Shown: piece by piece, positions 25,211 through 33,335 of the stretch
Layout of the letters: each line of letters starts with the position of its first letter
Numbering within the stretch: position 1 is the first letter of the stretch
Source of the DNA: DAORIO01 sp964384645
GTDB lineage: Bacteria > Patescibacteriota > Minisyncoccia > Phycocordibacterales > UBA9973
Assembly: GCA_964384645.1 (NCBI GenBank)
Contig: CAYLKL010000002.1
Location: forward strand, 1-64,000
DNA length: 64,000 nucleotides
Direction: 5' to 3'
The notes under the pieces: model-generated
Told to the model about the DNA's origin: nothing
Databases searched by the model: none
Seen by the model: only the letters and a program-made list of their open reading frames with translations
Made by a program: the position numbers and the translations under genes

Positions 25211-25461
25211 TAACCCTCCATATACCGCTTCGTATCTTAACCTTACAGGTTCAGTACACCATTTCAATTTATTCAGAGCAAAGCTCCTCATAAATAATGA
25301 AAAGCTTTTCGATTCTCTGACGCACGAGAAGCAGTTCTCGTACTTAGGGTCACAATATACAAAGCCGCCTTTCAGCGGACTTTTTATATTGTGAACCCAT
25401 TGCGTGGCTTTCAGAACTGAGTAAGGATAGGGAATTGATTAGAAGTGGGATTGAAGAGTTG
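25211..25461. repeat. tRNA-Glu-imitating structured repeat (element R2)
   Basis: Same order of parts as R1 with conserved loops but different stems: TAACCCT...ACCGCTTCG; hairpin AACC/GGTT with loop TTACA (25239-25251); a hairpin ATTTAT/ATAAAT enclosing GAGC/GCTC (25268-25296); TTCGATTCTCTG, exactly the tRNA-Glu T-arm; hairpin ACGAGAA/TTCTCGT with loop GCAG (25324-25341); TAGGGTCAC, the tRNA-Glu acceptor end; a long hairpin TCACAATATA/TATATTGTGA enclosing CCGC/GCGG (25350-25394); TGCGTGGCTTTCAGAACT; AGAAGTGGGATT. Compensating stem changes between R1 and R2 show selection on folding. Confidence 0.75.
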
Positions 25462-25541
25462 AGGTTAGTAATTTGTTTGACTAAACCATAAAATATGTTA
25501 CTATGCGGAAAAGGTAAATAGTAACTTAAAATCCAAAGAAA

Positions 25542-26555
25542 ATGAAAAATAAACTAATTGCAGGAATTTCTGCCGTATCGCATTATCTTCCGCAGTTAGT
25601 TAGAACTAGCGCAGAAGTAGAAGAATTGATTAATGTTCACTTAAAACCAGCAATTCAAGCCGGAAGTATTGAGCGCCTTACAGGAATTATTACAAGATAT
25701 GTTTCTCGTGAAGATGAATATAACTCAACACTAGCAATAGAAGCATGTCGTCTTTTGTTTGAAAAAGAAAATATAAATCCAAATAAAATTGATTTATTGA
25801 TTTTCGCTTCAACTGGTCAAGATATCCTTGAGCCTGCAACAGCTCACATTGTTCAAGAAGGTATAGGTACTCATTGTAGGGTGATGGATATAAAAAATGC
25901 ATGTAATGGATTTATTGATGCTTTTGATGTTGCTGTTTCGCTTATTGAAACTGGCAGACATAAAAATGTATTAATCGCCACAGGCGAAGTGCCCAGCAAG
26001 GCTGCAAAATTTGATGTAGTAGATCGTGATTTATTGCAACAGTATCTCGTAGGGCACACATTTGGTGATTGTGGCACAGCTGTACTAATTACAGAAAACC
26101 CTACAATTGCTTCTGTTCTAGATTCTTACTTTTTTTCGGAAAGTAGCAATTGGGATGTCGCAATGTTTCCAGGAGGTGGATCACGTTTTTTAAATCAACG
26201 AGATGCATACTTCTTTAGAGGAGATGCGACCGCACTCATGGAGCCATTTTTCATTCATACAAAAAGACTTCTTCAAGATTTTTTAAGACGAAATAATATT
26301 TCTTTGTCTGAAATTGAACATATTTTTGTACACCAAGTTGCTGAATTTGTCTTAGACAAAGTTTGTGACGATTTGCAGATTCCAAAAGCAAAGATACAAG
26401 TTACAATCAAAGAGTATGGGAATGTAGCAGCTGCAAGTCTACCACTTGCTCTGGATTTACGTTTAAAAAGCCAGATTATATTTTCTGGAACTCTTGGGTT
26501 ATTCATTGGCTTTGCTGGAGGTTTTAGTATCGGTTTTACGTTAGTTAAATTTTAG
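25542..26555 (+). CDS. Ketoacyl-synthase III-like condensing enzyme (FabH/OleA type)
   Basis: 337-residue thiolase-fold enzyme. The catalytic cysteine is in DIKNACNGFIDAF (about C120), the histidine in IFVHQVAEF (about H263) and the asparagine in EYGNVAAASLPLAL (about N292), which is the KAS III/OleA triad. LEPATAHIVQ is typical. It would join acyl thioesters. It is followed by AMP-ligase and SDR genes in the order known for OleA-OleC-OleD, which argues for a head-to-head condensation role rather than ordinary fatty acid synthesis; no other fab genes are present in the window. It ends in its own terminator. Confidence 0.85.
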   Translation: MKNKLIAGISAVSHYLPQLVRTSAEVEELINVHLKPAIQAGSIERLTGIITRYVSREDEYNSTLAIEACRLLFEKENINPNKIDLLIFASTGQDILEPATAHIVQEGIGTHCRVMDIKNACNGFIDAFDVAVSLIETGRHKNVLIATGEVPSKAAKFDVVDRDLLQQYLVGHTFGDCGTAVLITENPTIASVLDSYFFSESSNWDVAMFPGGGSRFLNQRDAYFFRGDATALMEPFFIHTKRLLQDFLRRNNISLSEIEHIFVHQVAEFVLDKVCDDLQIPKAKIQVTIKEYGNVAAASLPLALDLRLKSQIIFSGTLGLFIGFAGGFSIGFTLVKF

Positions 26556-26577
26556 TTGTTCTTCATAAAAAGTATAG

Positions 26578-26612
26578 TAAATCTGCATCAGAAACGGTGC
26601 AGATTTTTTTTA
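26578..26612 (+). terminator. Terminator after the condensing enzyme gene
   Basis: AAATCTGCA / TGCAGATTT stem followed by a T-run. Confidence 0.85.
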
Positions 26613-26623
26613 TGTAAAATTGG

Positions 26624-26629
26624 TATAAT
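26624..26629 (+). promoter_or_regulatory. -10 box of the ligase-led transcript
   Basis: TATAAT, 13 bases before the ATG at 26643. No convincing -35 box is seen. Confidence 0.5.
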
Positions 26630-26642
26630 TGCACCACAGGAG

Positions 26643-28181
26643 ATGAAGCACACCCTTTATTCAAATATTATTTTAGATAATTTAAAAACAACACTTTCAG
26701 ACACAGAAGGTGCTCTTATTTTTGATCATAAAAATCGTAATATCACAGGAAAACAAGTTTTAAAGTCTATAGATATTATAGCCTTAGACCTTGTAGAAGC
26801 TGGTGTAAAAAGAAATAATAGAGTTATTTTTTTAGCTAAACCTTCTATAGAATCCATACTTTATTTTTTTGCCCTACTACGAGCAGGAGCTGTTATTGTT
26901 CTTGTTGACCCTGAAATGGGACAAGAGAATTTTATTAGTAGAATAGAGTTTTCAAAAGCACGTTTTATTTTGCAAGATAAAATTTTAAATAAAATAGAAA
27001 AATATTCTTTTATAAAACCAATACTTAGATTTTTTAACATATGGTTTCCTGATAATCTACCAATCCCTACAAAAAACAGAATCACGATAAAAAATTTTGA
27101 ATGTATATTAAACCAAAATATCACGAACAGCATTGATGAAAAAATAGTTGAAGCAAGTGAAGATATGGTAATTATATTCACTTCGGGTACAGTAAATAAA
27201 CCCAAAGGGGTTGTGCATTCTTATTCGTCTTTATTTAATGCACTTAGTATAATTTCTTCTGAAATTTCAATCTCAAAAAAAGATTTTCTATACGCTTCGC
27301 AATTCTATTTTTTACTTATTGGACTTATGGTTTCTGCTCGTACATACATTCCTAAAAATAAAAAGTTTAATCCTGAAAGTTTTTCAAAAATTGTTTCAAA
27401 ATTAAAAATAACAAGCACCTTCCTTTTGCCGTATGAAGGTGAAATGATTTATAAATATTATATAAAAAATAAAATGATTCTCTTTGATTCGCTTAAGACT
27501 ATTTTATTTGGTTCTGCTCCGGTTACTAAAGGCTTTTTGTCTAGATTTTCGAATATCTGTAATGCATCATTGAGAGTTTATGGTGTTTATGGAGCAACTG
27601 AAATGCTCCCTATTTCATTAGTAGAAATGCACGAAAAAATAAATTATAAAGGTGAAGGGGATTTGCTCGGCAAACCAGCCAAGGGAGTACAAATAAAAAT
27701 TTCGGAAGATAAGGAAATTGTTGCTTCGGGTTCACAGTTATTTGTTAAATATTTAGGTGACATCGAAAATGCAAAATATTTTTCTTCGGGAGATTTAGGA
27801 GAAATTGATTCAGAGGAAAATATAATATTATTGGGGCGAAAAAAAGACATGATCATTAGAAGAGGATTCAATATCTACCCGACTTTATTTGAAGTTAGTA
27901 TTAGTAAAATACCTGGAATTATTGAATGTAGTATGGTTGGTGTATATGACAACAAAACAGAAGATGAAAAAATTGCACTGTTTGTGGTTTCAGATGCGGA
28001 AGCCTTAATTTTAAAAGATAAACTTAAAAAATTGCTTAGTGCAGGACAATACTCCATCGATAGCTATGCTTATCCAGATGAAATTATATTTATTGATAAT
28101 ATGCCAAGATCAGGAAGAAGTAAGAAAGTAGATAAAAAGGAATTACAAATTATGGCTCGTAAAAAATTATGCATACAGTAG
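26643..28181 (+). CDS. AMP-forming acyl ligase (acyl-CoA synthetase/OleC-like)
   Basis: 512 residues from the ATG at 26643; the frame extends upstream across the terminator and -10 box, so the longer start is rejected. ANL-superfamily motifs: IIFTSGTVNKPKGVVHSY (about residue 180), YGVYGATEM (about 315), GDLGEIDSEENIILLGRKKD, and a C-terminal lysine region PRSGRSKKVDKKEL. It activates a carboxylate as acyl-AMP. In ole pathways the related OleC makes beta-lactones from beta-hydroxy acids. It overlaps the next gene by 13 bases. Confidence 0.82.
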   Translation: MKHTLYSNIILDNLKTTLSDTEGALIFDHKNRNITGKQVLKSIDIIALDLVEAGVKRNNRVIFLAKPSIESILYFFALLRAGAVIVLVDPEMGQENFISRIEFSKARFILQDKILNKIEKYSFIKPILRFFNIWFPDNLPIPTKNRITIKNFECILNQNITNSIDEKIVEASEDMVIIFTSGTVNKPKGVVHSYSSLFNALSIISSEISISKKDFLYASQFYFLLIGLMVSARTYIPKNKKFNPESFSKIVSKLKITSTFLLPYEGEMIYKYYIKNKMILFDSLKTILFGSAPVTKGFLSRFSNICNASLRVYGVYGATEMLPISLVEMHEKINYKGEGDLLGKPAKGVQIKISEDKEIVASGSQLFVKYLGDIENAKYFSSGDLGEIDSEENIILLGRKKDMIIRRGFNIYPTLFEVSISKIPGIIECSMVGVYDNKTEDEKIALFVVSDAEALILKDKLKKLLSAGQYSIDSYAYPDEIIFIDNMPRSGRSKKVDKKELQIMARKKLCIQ

Positions 28182-29086
28182 CCATAACAGGGGCAACAGG
28201 TTTTGTTGGCAATTTCGTTGCAAATTATTTGGAATCAAAAGGATACAAAGTTTTTAAGTTTGGGCGCAAAAATAAAAAAGACATATTGCAATGGGATATT
28301 GCTGGGGGTATATATCCAGAATTCATAAAAATTGATTATGTCGTACATTGCGCAGCTTCTGTTGATGACTGGGCGTCATATACAGAATCTTATAAGGTTA
28401 ACGTAAAAGGTACTAAAAATGTATTACAATCTTTTCCTGAAGCGTCAAAATTCATTTACATAAGTTCAGCAAGTGTTTACGATGCATTTTGTAGTGACAT
28501 AATCGTTACAGAAAATAAATGCATTGGTGGTAGATTATTGAATGCTTATAGTAAGACTAAATTACTTGGAGAAAAAGAAGTTGAAAAATCTAATATTCTC
28601 TCGAGAGTTATTTTACGACCACATATAATTTATGGACCAGGTGATACAACTATCGCGCCGCGAATTAAAAATGGAATAAAATTCGGATACTTTCCTATAC
28701 CTGGGAATGGTAAAAATAGAATTTCATTTACTCATGTAGAAAATCTAGCGCAAGCGATTTGGCAATCTATTAAGTTATCTAAAGATGGATTTTCTGTTTA
28801 CAATATTACTGACGCAGAGCCTATCGCTTTCGTTAAAGCATTAGAAGAAGTCAAAACCCTTAATAATTTAAAGTTCGAAGAACTTTTTATACCTCGAAAA
28901 CTATCATTGATTCTTGGACGAGTTTTTGAGTTTGTTTATATTTTTTTGAGAATAAAAAAATCCCCATTATTAACTAGATATATTGTCGACCAAATGTCGA
29001 GTAATCGTATTTTTGATATTTCAAAAGCAAAACAAGAATTACAATACAATCCCACTAGGAATATTAAACATGACTTTCTGTTATAA
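28169..29086 (+). CDS. NAD(P)-dependent SDR reductase (OleD/3beta-HSD type)
   Basis: 305 residues, extended short-chain dehydrogenase. The nucleotide loop is TGATGFVG (residues 6-13), VVHCAASVDDW and NVKGTKNVL follow, and the catalytic YSKTK (Y126, K130) precedes RPHIIYGPGDT. These features fit NAD-dependent epimerase/3beta-HSD proteins, including OleD, which reduces 2-alkyl-3-keto acids. It is translationally coupled to the ligase gene. A hydrophobic stretch near the C-terminus (VFEFVYIFLRI) may touch the membrane. Confidence 0.8.
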   Translation: MHTVAITGATGFVGNFVANYLESKGYKVFKFGRKNKKDILQWDIAGGIYPEFIKIDYVVHCAASVDDWASYTESYKVNVKGTKNVLQSFPEASKFIYISSASVYDAFCSDIIVTENKCIGGRLLNAYSKTKLLGEKEVEKSNILSRVILRPHIIYGPGDTTIAPRIKNGIKFGYFPIPGNGKNRISFTHVENLAQAIWQSIKLSKDGFSVYNITDAEPIAFVKALEEVKTLNNLKFEELFIPRKLSLILGRVFEFVYIFLRIKKSPLLTRYIVDQMSSNRIFDISKAKQELQYNPTRNIKHDFLL

Positions 29087-29093
29087 TTAAAAA

Positions 29094-29477
29094 ATGAAGA
29101 TATCTATAAACACTTCAAGTTTTTCTTTTTACTTCATAGGCATATGGTCCGTAGTAATATCTATTATCGTCTTTTTGTTCCTCAATAAGGTTATTGGATT
29201 GATTGTTTCTATAATAGCGATATTGTTATTGTTTCAGAGATACAAATACATAATCCCTAAAAAAGTGACTCGGGTTTCGGCGCAAGCTGAAAAAACATTA
29301 AAATCACTCGGTTTAAACTACAAAGAAATATCTACAGGTTTTTCAACCAAAACAGTCGATATCAAAGTCATTAACTGTGTATTATTCACAATACTACAAT
29401 TCAAGTTTGAAAAGGTGTACACTATACAAGGTAAGTATTTAGCTGAAGCTGTTGTAAAATATCAGCGTTATATTTAA
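29094..29477 (+). CDS. Small two-helix membrane protein in the ole-like cluster
   Basis: 127 residues with two N-terminal membrane helices (about 10-30 and 31-50) and a soluble C-terminal domain of about 75 residues. Not recognised. It lies 8 bases after the SDR gene and is probably in the same transcript. Confidence 0.6.
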   Translation: MKISINTSSFSFYFIGIWSVVISIIVFLFLNKVIGLIVSIIAILLLFQRYKYIIPKKVTRVSAQAEKTLKSLGLNYKEISTGFSTKTVDIKVINCVLFTILQFKFEKVYTIQGKYLAEAVVKYQRYI

Positions 29478-29519
29478 AATTTTTATTAACCTTAATGGTC
29501 ACAATGACCTAAAAAAAAT

Positions 29520-29963
29520 ATGGAAAAAATAAAAGTAGTTAAGAGCTTAGAAATAAATGCATCGCAAGAGCAAATTTTTAATTTTATTACAGACCCTTCA
29601 AAAATTCCTTCAATTTTGCCTGGTTTAATTGAAAACAGTAATGTACCAGAACTTCCTCTTGTGGCTGGAGCAAAATTTGATTACAAATATCAGATGTATG
29701 GTGTCATGTTAGATGGGGAATGGATAGTTGACGAAATAGAGTTCCCAAGGCTGTATAAAGCACACACCACGGGAGGAAGTGATAGTTTGTGGACTCAAGA
29801 GATTTCCGGTGAAGGTGACAAGTCTACAGTCACATTAACTGTAGAATATACAATGCCTGAAGGTGTATTGAGTAAAATCAAAGCAAATGCTCTGATATCA
29901 ATAAACGACAAAGAGGCGGATCATATGTTACACAACCTTAAAACAATTCTTGAAATGCAATAA
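29520..29963 (+). CDS. SRPBCC/START-fold protein
   Basis: 147 residues. The pattern KVVKSLEINASQEQIFNFIT, then DPSKIPSILPG and a C-terminal long helix (ADHMLHNLKTILEMQ) is typical of SRPBCC proteins (polyketide cyclase, CoxG and lipid-binding types). Such folds hold a hydrophobic ligand in a deep cavity, which fits a cluster handling long acyl chains. Its stop codon abuts the end of the convergent diiron gene. Confidence 0.72.
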   Translation: MEKIKVVKSLEINASQEQIFNFITDPSKIPSILPGLIENSNVPELPLVAGAKFDYKYQMYGVMLDGEWIVDEIEFPRLYKAHTTGGSDSLWTQEISGEGDKSTVTLTVEYTMPEGVLSKIKANALISINDKEADHMLHNLKTILEMQ

Positions 29964-30869
29964 CTATTTAAATTTTGCATTCAACAATCTTCTCCAAAAG
30001 ATTTTTGTGAACCAATTAAATCCATTCCATTTATAAACAAATTCTACGGCATCCTGCAAACAATTTTCTGAAAATTTTTGCTTCAGTCCTCTATATGCTG
30101 GTTTATAATATATTTTCGGATCTAATCCTATGTTTTCAAAAATTTCTTTTCTAACATAAAGTGTTCTCATGAAATAGATGTTTAAACAGACAACCATACT
30201 GTAAACAGACCTTCTAAAAAGACTGGCATTTTCTGTGTATCTTTTGAGCAACAAATTAGCAAAAAATATATGTCTATCTTCTTCTATTTTGTGAAGTTCG
30301 GAAATCTTAGCAAGAACAGGGTACATATTTTCTTGTTTAACAATCTCTGCACCGTACATTTCTGTTACAAGTTCTATGGCGAGTACGGACATAAAAACTA
30401 CGTCAGCGGGTAAATATCTTGTCGCAAACCAGCTAACAAATCTATGTAAGGGTCTTGCTGGAATTGTTTTTATTTTTAAAGTTTCTATAGCTCTTGAAAA
30501 CATTTGCTGATGACACGTCTCTTCAAAAATTTCAACGAGTAAATAGCGATATTCAGCGGACACATTATCACGTAAGGTTACAAGGTATCTATAGAAAAAT
30601 AAACACGCCAATCCTTCTGACCAACCATACGAATACATAGCTTGTCCGACTTCTGCTTTAGCTAATTCTATTTTTTGTGAACTAGTCAGTGTGTCGTAAA
30701 GTTTATCTCCATACAAAGAAAACAATGCTTTAGGCATAAATTCAAAAGTATCTCTTGGTGGTATTTCCCAAGGAATAAAAGTATCCGGGTCGATTGGATT
30801 ATCTTTGCTTATCTTTATTAAGTGTTCTATCTCTTCGATTTCGGATGGAACTAGTTTTCTCTTCAACAT
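29964..30869 (-). CDS. AurF-like diiron oxygenase
   Basis: 301 residues from the ATG at 30869 (the frame is open 17 codons further). Iron-ligand motifs of the p-aminobenzoate N-oxygenase family can be seen: GWSEGLACLFFYRYL, EIFEETCHQQMF (EExxH), IELVTEMYGAEI and HKIEEDRHIFF (EExxH). The -10 box TATATT lies 9 bases before the ATG on the minus strand, so the mRNA is nearly leaderless. It is convergent with the ole-like genes but inside the same repeat-bounded segment, so oxidation of their product is a reasonable guess. The substrate is unknown. Confidence 0.78.
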   Translation of the reverse strand: MLKRKLVPSEIEEIEHLIKISKDNPIDPDTFIPWEIPPRDTFEFMPKALFSLYGDKLYDTLTSSQKIELAKAEVGQAMYSYGWSEGLACLFFYRYLVTLRDNVSAEYRYLLVEIFEETCHQQMFSRAIETLKIKTIPARPLHRFVSWFATRYLPADVVFMSVLAIELVTEMYGAEIVKQENMYPVLAKISELHKIEEDRHIFFANLLLKRYTENASLFRRSVYSMVVCLNIYFMRTLYVRKEIFENIGLDPKIYYKPAYRGLKQKFSENCLQDAVEFVYKWNGFNWFTKIFWRRLLNAKFK

Positions 30870-30966
30870 AATATTTTTAATATAACACAAAAAAGGTGTC
30901 TGCGAGTTCTGAATATCCAATAGGGTAAATTTAAAAAGCTTGAAAAATAAGGGGGGATTTTTGGTG

Positions 30967-31010
30967 TGACCCTACTGCGTGGCTTTCAGAACTGGTGAGG
31001 CAGCGGGATT
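30967..31010. repeat. Truncated copy of the structured repeat (element R3)
   Basis: TGACCCTA (tRNA-Glu acceptor end) followed at 30976 by TGCGTGGCTTTCAGAACT, identical over 18 bases to R2 (25401-25418). Only the right-hand module is left. The rest of 30870-31249 holds no convincing gene; a 31-codon frame at 31116-31211 has no support. Confidence 0.6.
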
Positions 31011-31249
31011 ATATCAATTTGGCAGTTACTAATCTATCTGCTCTTATCACTTAATAAGCTTACAACGTTTACACGTTCACTGACATAAAACATCTTTGAG
31101 TTGTTTACGTAAATTATGTCAGCTAATACAAAAAGCAACACTGATCCAAATAGAGATGAGCCATTAGTATTATTAGGCCAAAAACCAAACAGAGTTAGGA
31201 GCCGTCACTAGTGTTGTGGCTGTTACCTAATGTCGCACTAATCATAGCG

Positions 31250-32476
31250 TTAATGACTAATTGCACTGCTTAAGTCTCCCCAAAAAATATCTTTATTTTC
31301 ATCACCTGTCACCTCAAGCACAGCCCATGCACCTTTATTCATTCTCGCTAACGCATGATCTACAAGTAAGTACTTGCCAGGTACATCAGCTGTAAATTCT
31401 ACAATACTTGCACCGCCTGGAAGGACAGCGGTCGCTTGGGTATTATGTTCAAGTGCTCCTCCAATACTCGCATTTGGGTAAACAGTATCAAATATCTCAC
31501 CAATAACATGAAATGAAGATATTAGGTTCACGCCACCGTTGCCGACATATATACGAATTTTTTCACCAACTTTTGCCTGCATTCGTGGCATTGTCTCGAT
31601 ACGACCATTAAAAGTTACATAATTAGGCTGTCCCTCCAAGAGAGCGTCAGAATCGAACGGCACTAATCCTTTTTTACCAAGTTGCCCTATGGTGTAGAGT
31701 TCTCCTTGCATGACATAAAATTCTTTATCAACTTGGGTAAGCCCTTCTTTGGGATCAACCAAAATCATTCCATATTGACCATGCGAATTATGGGTAGAAA
31801 CATTGGGCATTGCGCAGTGATATATATAAAGCCCTGGCGCAAGAGCTTTCCATCTAAATGTTTTTGTTTCGCCAGGTGATACATGAGTTACTGACGCTCC
31901 TCCTCCTGGGCCTGTAACTGCATGCAGGTCTATGTTGTGATCATGGAGACTTGATGGGTCGTTTGTCAGCGTTAATTCTACTGTATCACCCTCGCGAACA
32001 CGAAGCATTGGACCTGGAACCTGTTTATTGTAAGTCCAATAGTTAAAATAAATTCCAGGAGATATTTCTGAAATCACTTCTTGTGCAGTCAAACTAATAC
32101 GCACGATGCCATCTGCGTCAGGTGCCTGTGGTTTTTCTGGAACAGTTGCAGGGTTTGCGCCGATATCAGCGACTTTTTCAAAACGATTTTTATGTCTTAA
32201 AAAGTCTATAATTTTTACAAATGGAATAGATGGAGGAAGTCCGCCTGGCGCATGAGCGTGCGTAAATGCTGGCATAGCAAAATCAGGAGGGTAGGTTTTG
32301 TTTGCAATAAGTCCTGTAAAAAATGCAATGACAATAAGTGCGGCTGGTATATAGAGCCATTTCTTCTTAAAAATTGAATGGAAATTCCCTTGTTTCCATA
32401 TATATCGCACAAGTATGATAAAGGCTGCGAATCCAACGATTGCGGAAATAATTTCAAAAATAATATATATAAACAT
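31250..32476 (-). CDS. nirK: Copper-containing nitrite reductase, membrane-anchored
   Basis: 408 residues with two cupredoxin domains. Type 1 copper ligands: H180 in LHDHNIDLHAV, C221 in IYHCAMP, H232 and M237 in HGQYGM. Type 2 ligands: H185, H220 and the histidine in LLVDHALARM. It reduces nitrite to nitric oxide outside the cytoplasmic membrane. Unlike soluble periplasmic NirK, the N-terminus has two membrane helices (about residues 3-24 and 41-58) as anchor. It lies downstream of an ArsR-type regulator on the same strand, with 20 bases between. Confidence 0.9.
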   Translation of the reverse strand: MFIYIIFEIISAIVGFAAFIILVRYIWKQGNFHSIFKKKWLYIPAALIVIAFFTGLIANKTYPPDFAMPAFTHAHAPGGLPPSIPFVKIIDFLRHKNRFEKVADIGANPATVPEKPQAPDADGIVRISLTAQEVISEISPGIYFNYWTYNKQVPGPMLRVREGDTVELTLTNDPSSLHDHNIDLHAVTGPGGGASVTHVSPGETKTFRWKALAPGLYIYHCAMPNVSTHNSHGQYGMILVDPKEGLTQVDKEFYVMQGELYTIGQLGKKGLVPFDSDALLEGQPNYVTFNGRIETMPRMQAKVGEKIRIYVGNGGVNLISSFHVIGEIFDTVYPNASIGGALEHNTQATAVLPGGASIVEFTADVPGKYLLVDHALARMNKGAWAVLEVTGDENKDIFWGDLSSAISH

Positions 32477-32496
32477 AAAAAATCAGACCTAGATTA

Positions 32497-32844
32497 CTAA
32501 TAAGGTATTTTGCATTCTTCAAAGCAATGAGCATCTCGATTAAGCCTATAGACCCTCTCTCTGCCCCTGTCTTCGCTCGTGACCGCATCTACAGAACGTA
32601 GAATATTCAGATGATGCGTTACCGTAGGTTGGCGTAATTTTATCCTTTTCGTTAGCTCTCCAACGGTCAAACCCTCCTTTGTTTTACCAAGCATGCAAAC
32701 TAACGTATAGCGATTTTTATCGCCTACAACCTTGAAACAATCAGGGCATAGCTCCTCCTCTACATTCTTGACCCAGGAAGGCCGTATATATACTTTTTGT
32801 ACCTCCCCATCCTTTGGTGTATTTATCCCCAACTTTTTATTCAT
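32497..32844 (-). CDS. ArsR-family transcription regulator with cysteine pairs
   Basis: 115 residues, winged helix (LTVGELTKRIKLRQPTVTHHLNILRSV). Cysteines lie in ELCPDCFKVVG near the start of the domain and in HCFEECKIPY at the C-terminus, where they could sense metal, nitric oxide or redox state. It is the first gene of the nirK transcript. An operator-like palindrome covers its own start codon, so autorepression is likely. Confidence 0.82.
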   Translation of the reverse strand: MNKKLGINTPKDGEVQKVYIRPSWVKNVEEELCPDCFKVVGDKNRYTLVCMLGKTKEGLTVGELTKRIKLRQPTVTHHLNILRSVDAVTSEDRGRERVYRLNRDAHCFEECKIPY

Positions 32845-32886
32845 AGATACTTATCTATATTATACTATTCATAGATACTTATCAAT
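32840..32886. promoter_or_regulatory. Two operator-like palindromes between nirK/arsR and the divergent genes
   Basis: Two near-identical 19-base direct repeats, 32840-32858 and 32868-32886, 28 bases apart. Each contains ATAGATACTTATC(T/A)AT. The first copy is a perfect inverted repeat ATAGATA-CT-TATCTAT and overlaps the regulator's ATG (minus strand, 32842-32844). This fits binding of the ArsR dimer. Confidence 0.8.
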
Positions 32887-32957
32887 ATAACATATCAAAT
32901 AGATGAGGAAAACAACTTTACTGTATAAGTATTTATTTAATTAATTAAAAAAATATT

Positions 32958-33329
32958 ATGGAAATTACACCCAACGTAGAGGACATGATTTTACATGCAG
33001 AAGGAAAGGCTTTGGCTACATATGGCAAGCACGGTATCAATGTTGTGCCTGTTTCGACCGTCAGGATTAAGGACGGCAAGATCCTATTAATGAATTATTT
33101 TTTCAAAAAAACTCTCGATAACATAATAGATAACAAGAGTATTTCGCTCTCTTGCTGGAGAGGGCTTGAGGGGTATCAAATTAAAGGACAAGTAGAGTAT
33201 GTGGATACAGGGGATCAATTTGAAGAGGCGAGGGCGTGGATAAACAATAACGTGCCCAATAGAATACTTTTAGGTCTTCTTATTATTTTGCCGATTGAAA
33301 TACACAACATATCACCCGGTGCAAATTAA
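32958..33329 (+). CDS. Pyridoxamine-5'-phosphate-oxidase-like split-barrel flavoprotein
   Basis: 123 residues with the split-barrel pattern LATYGKHGINVVPVSTVRIK ... ILLMNYFFKKTLDNI ... GYQIKGQVEYVDTG. Such small proteins bind FMN or F420 and act as reductases. It is transcribed divergently from the arsR-nirK unit and lies 6 bases before the flavin reductase gene, so the two may work together, for example in nitric oxide or nitrite reduction. The substrate is unknown. Confidence 0.7.
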   Translation: MEITPNVEDMILHAEGKALATYGKHGINVVPVSTVRIKDGKILLMNYFFKKTLDNIIDNKSISLSCWRGLEGYQIKGQVEYVDTGDQFEEARAWINNNVPNRILLGLLIILPIEIHNISPGAN

Positions 33330-33335
33330 TCTTGT

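Noticed and set aside
24003..25461. Group I intron inside a tRNA-like gene
   Set aside because: No P/Q/R/S core segments are recognisable, and there are several separate insertions rather than one.
24001..25470. CRISPR array
   Set aside because: The repeats here are only two full copies, about 1.2 kb apart, of roughly 250 bases with inner hairpins; there are no short regular repeats and spacers, and no cas genes.
31116..31211. 31-codon frame between R3 and nirK
   Set aside because: Short, no promoter or terminator, and no recognisable family.
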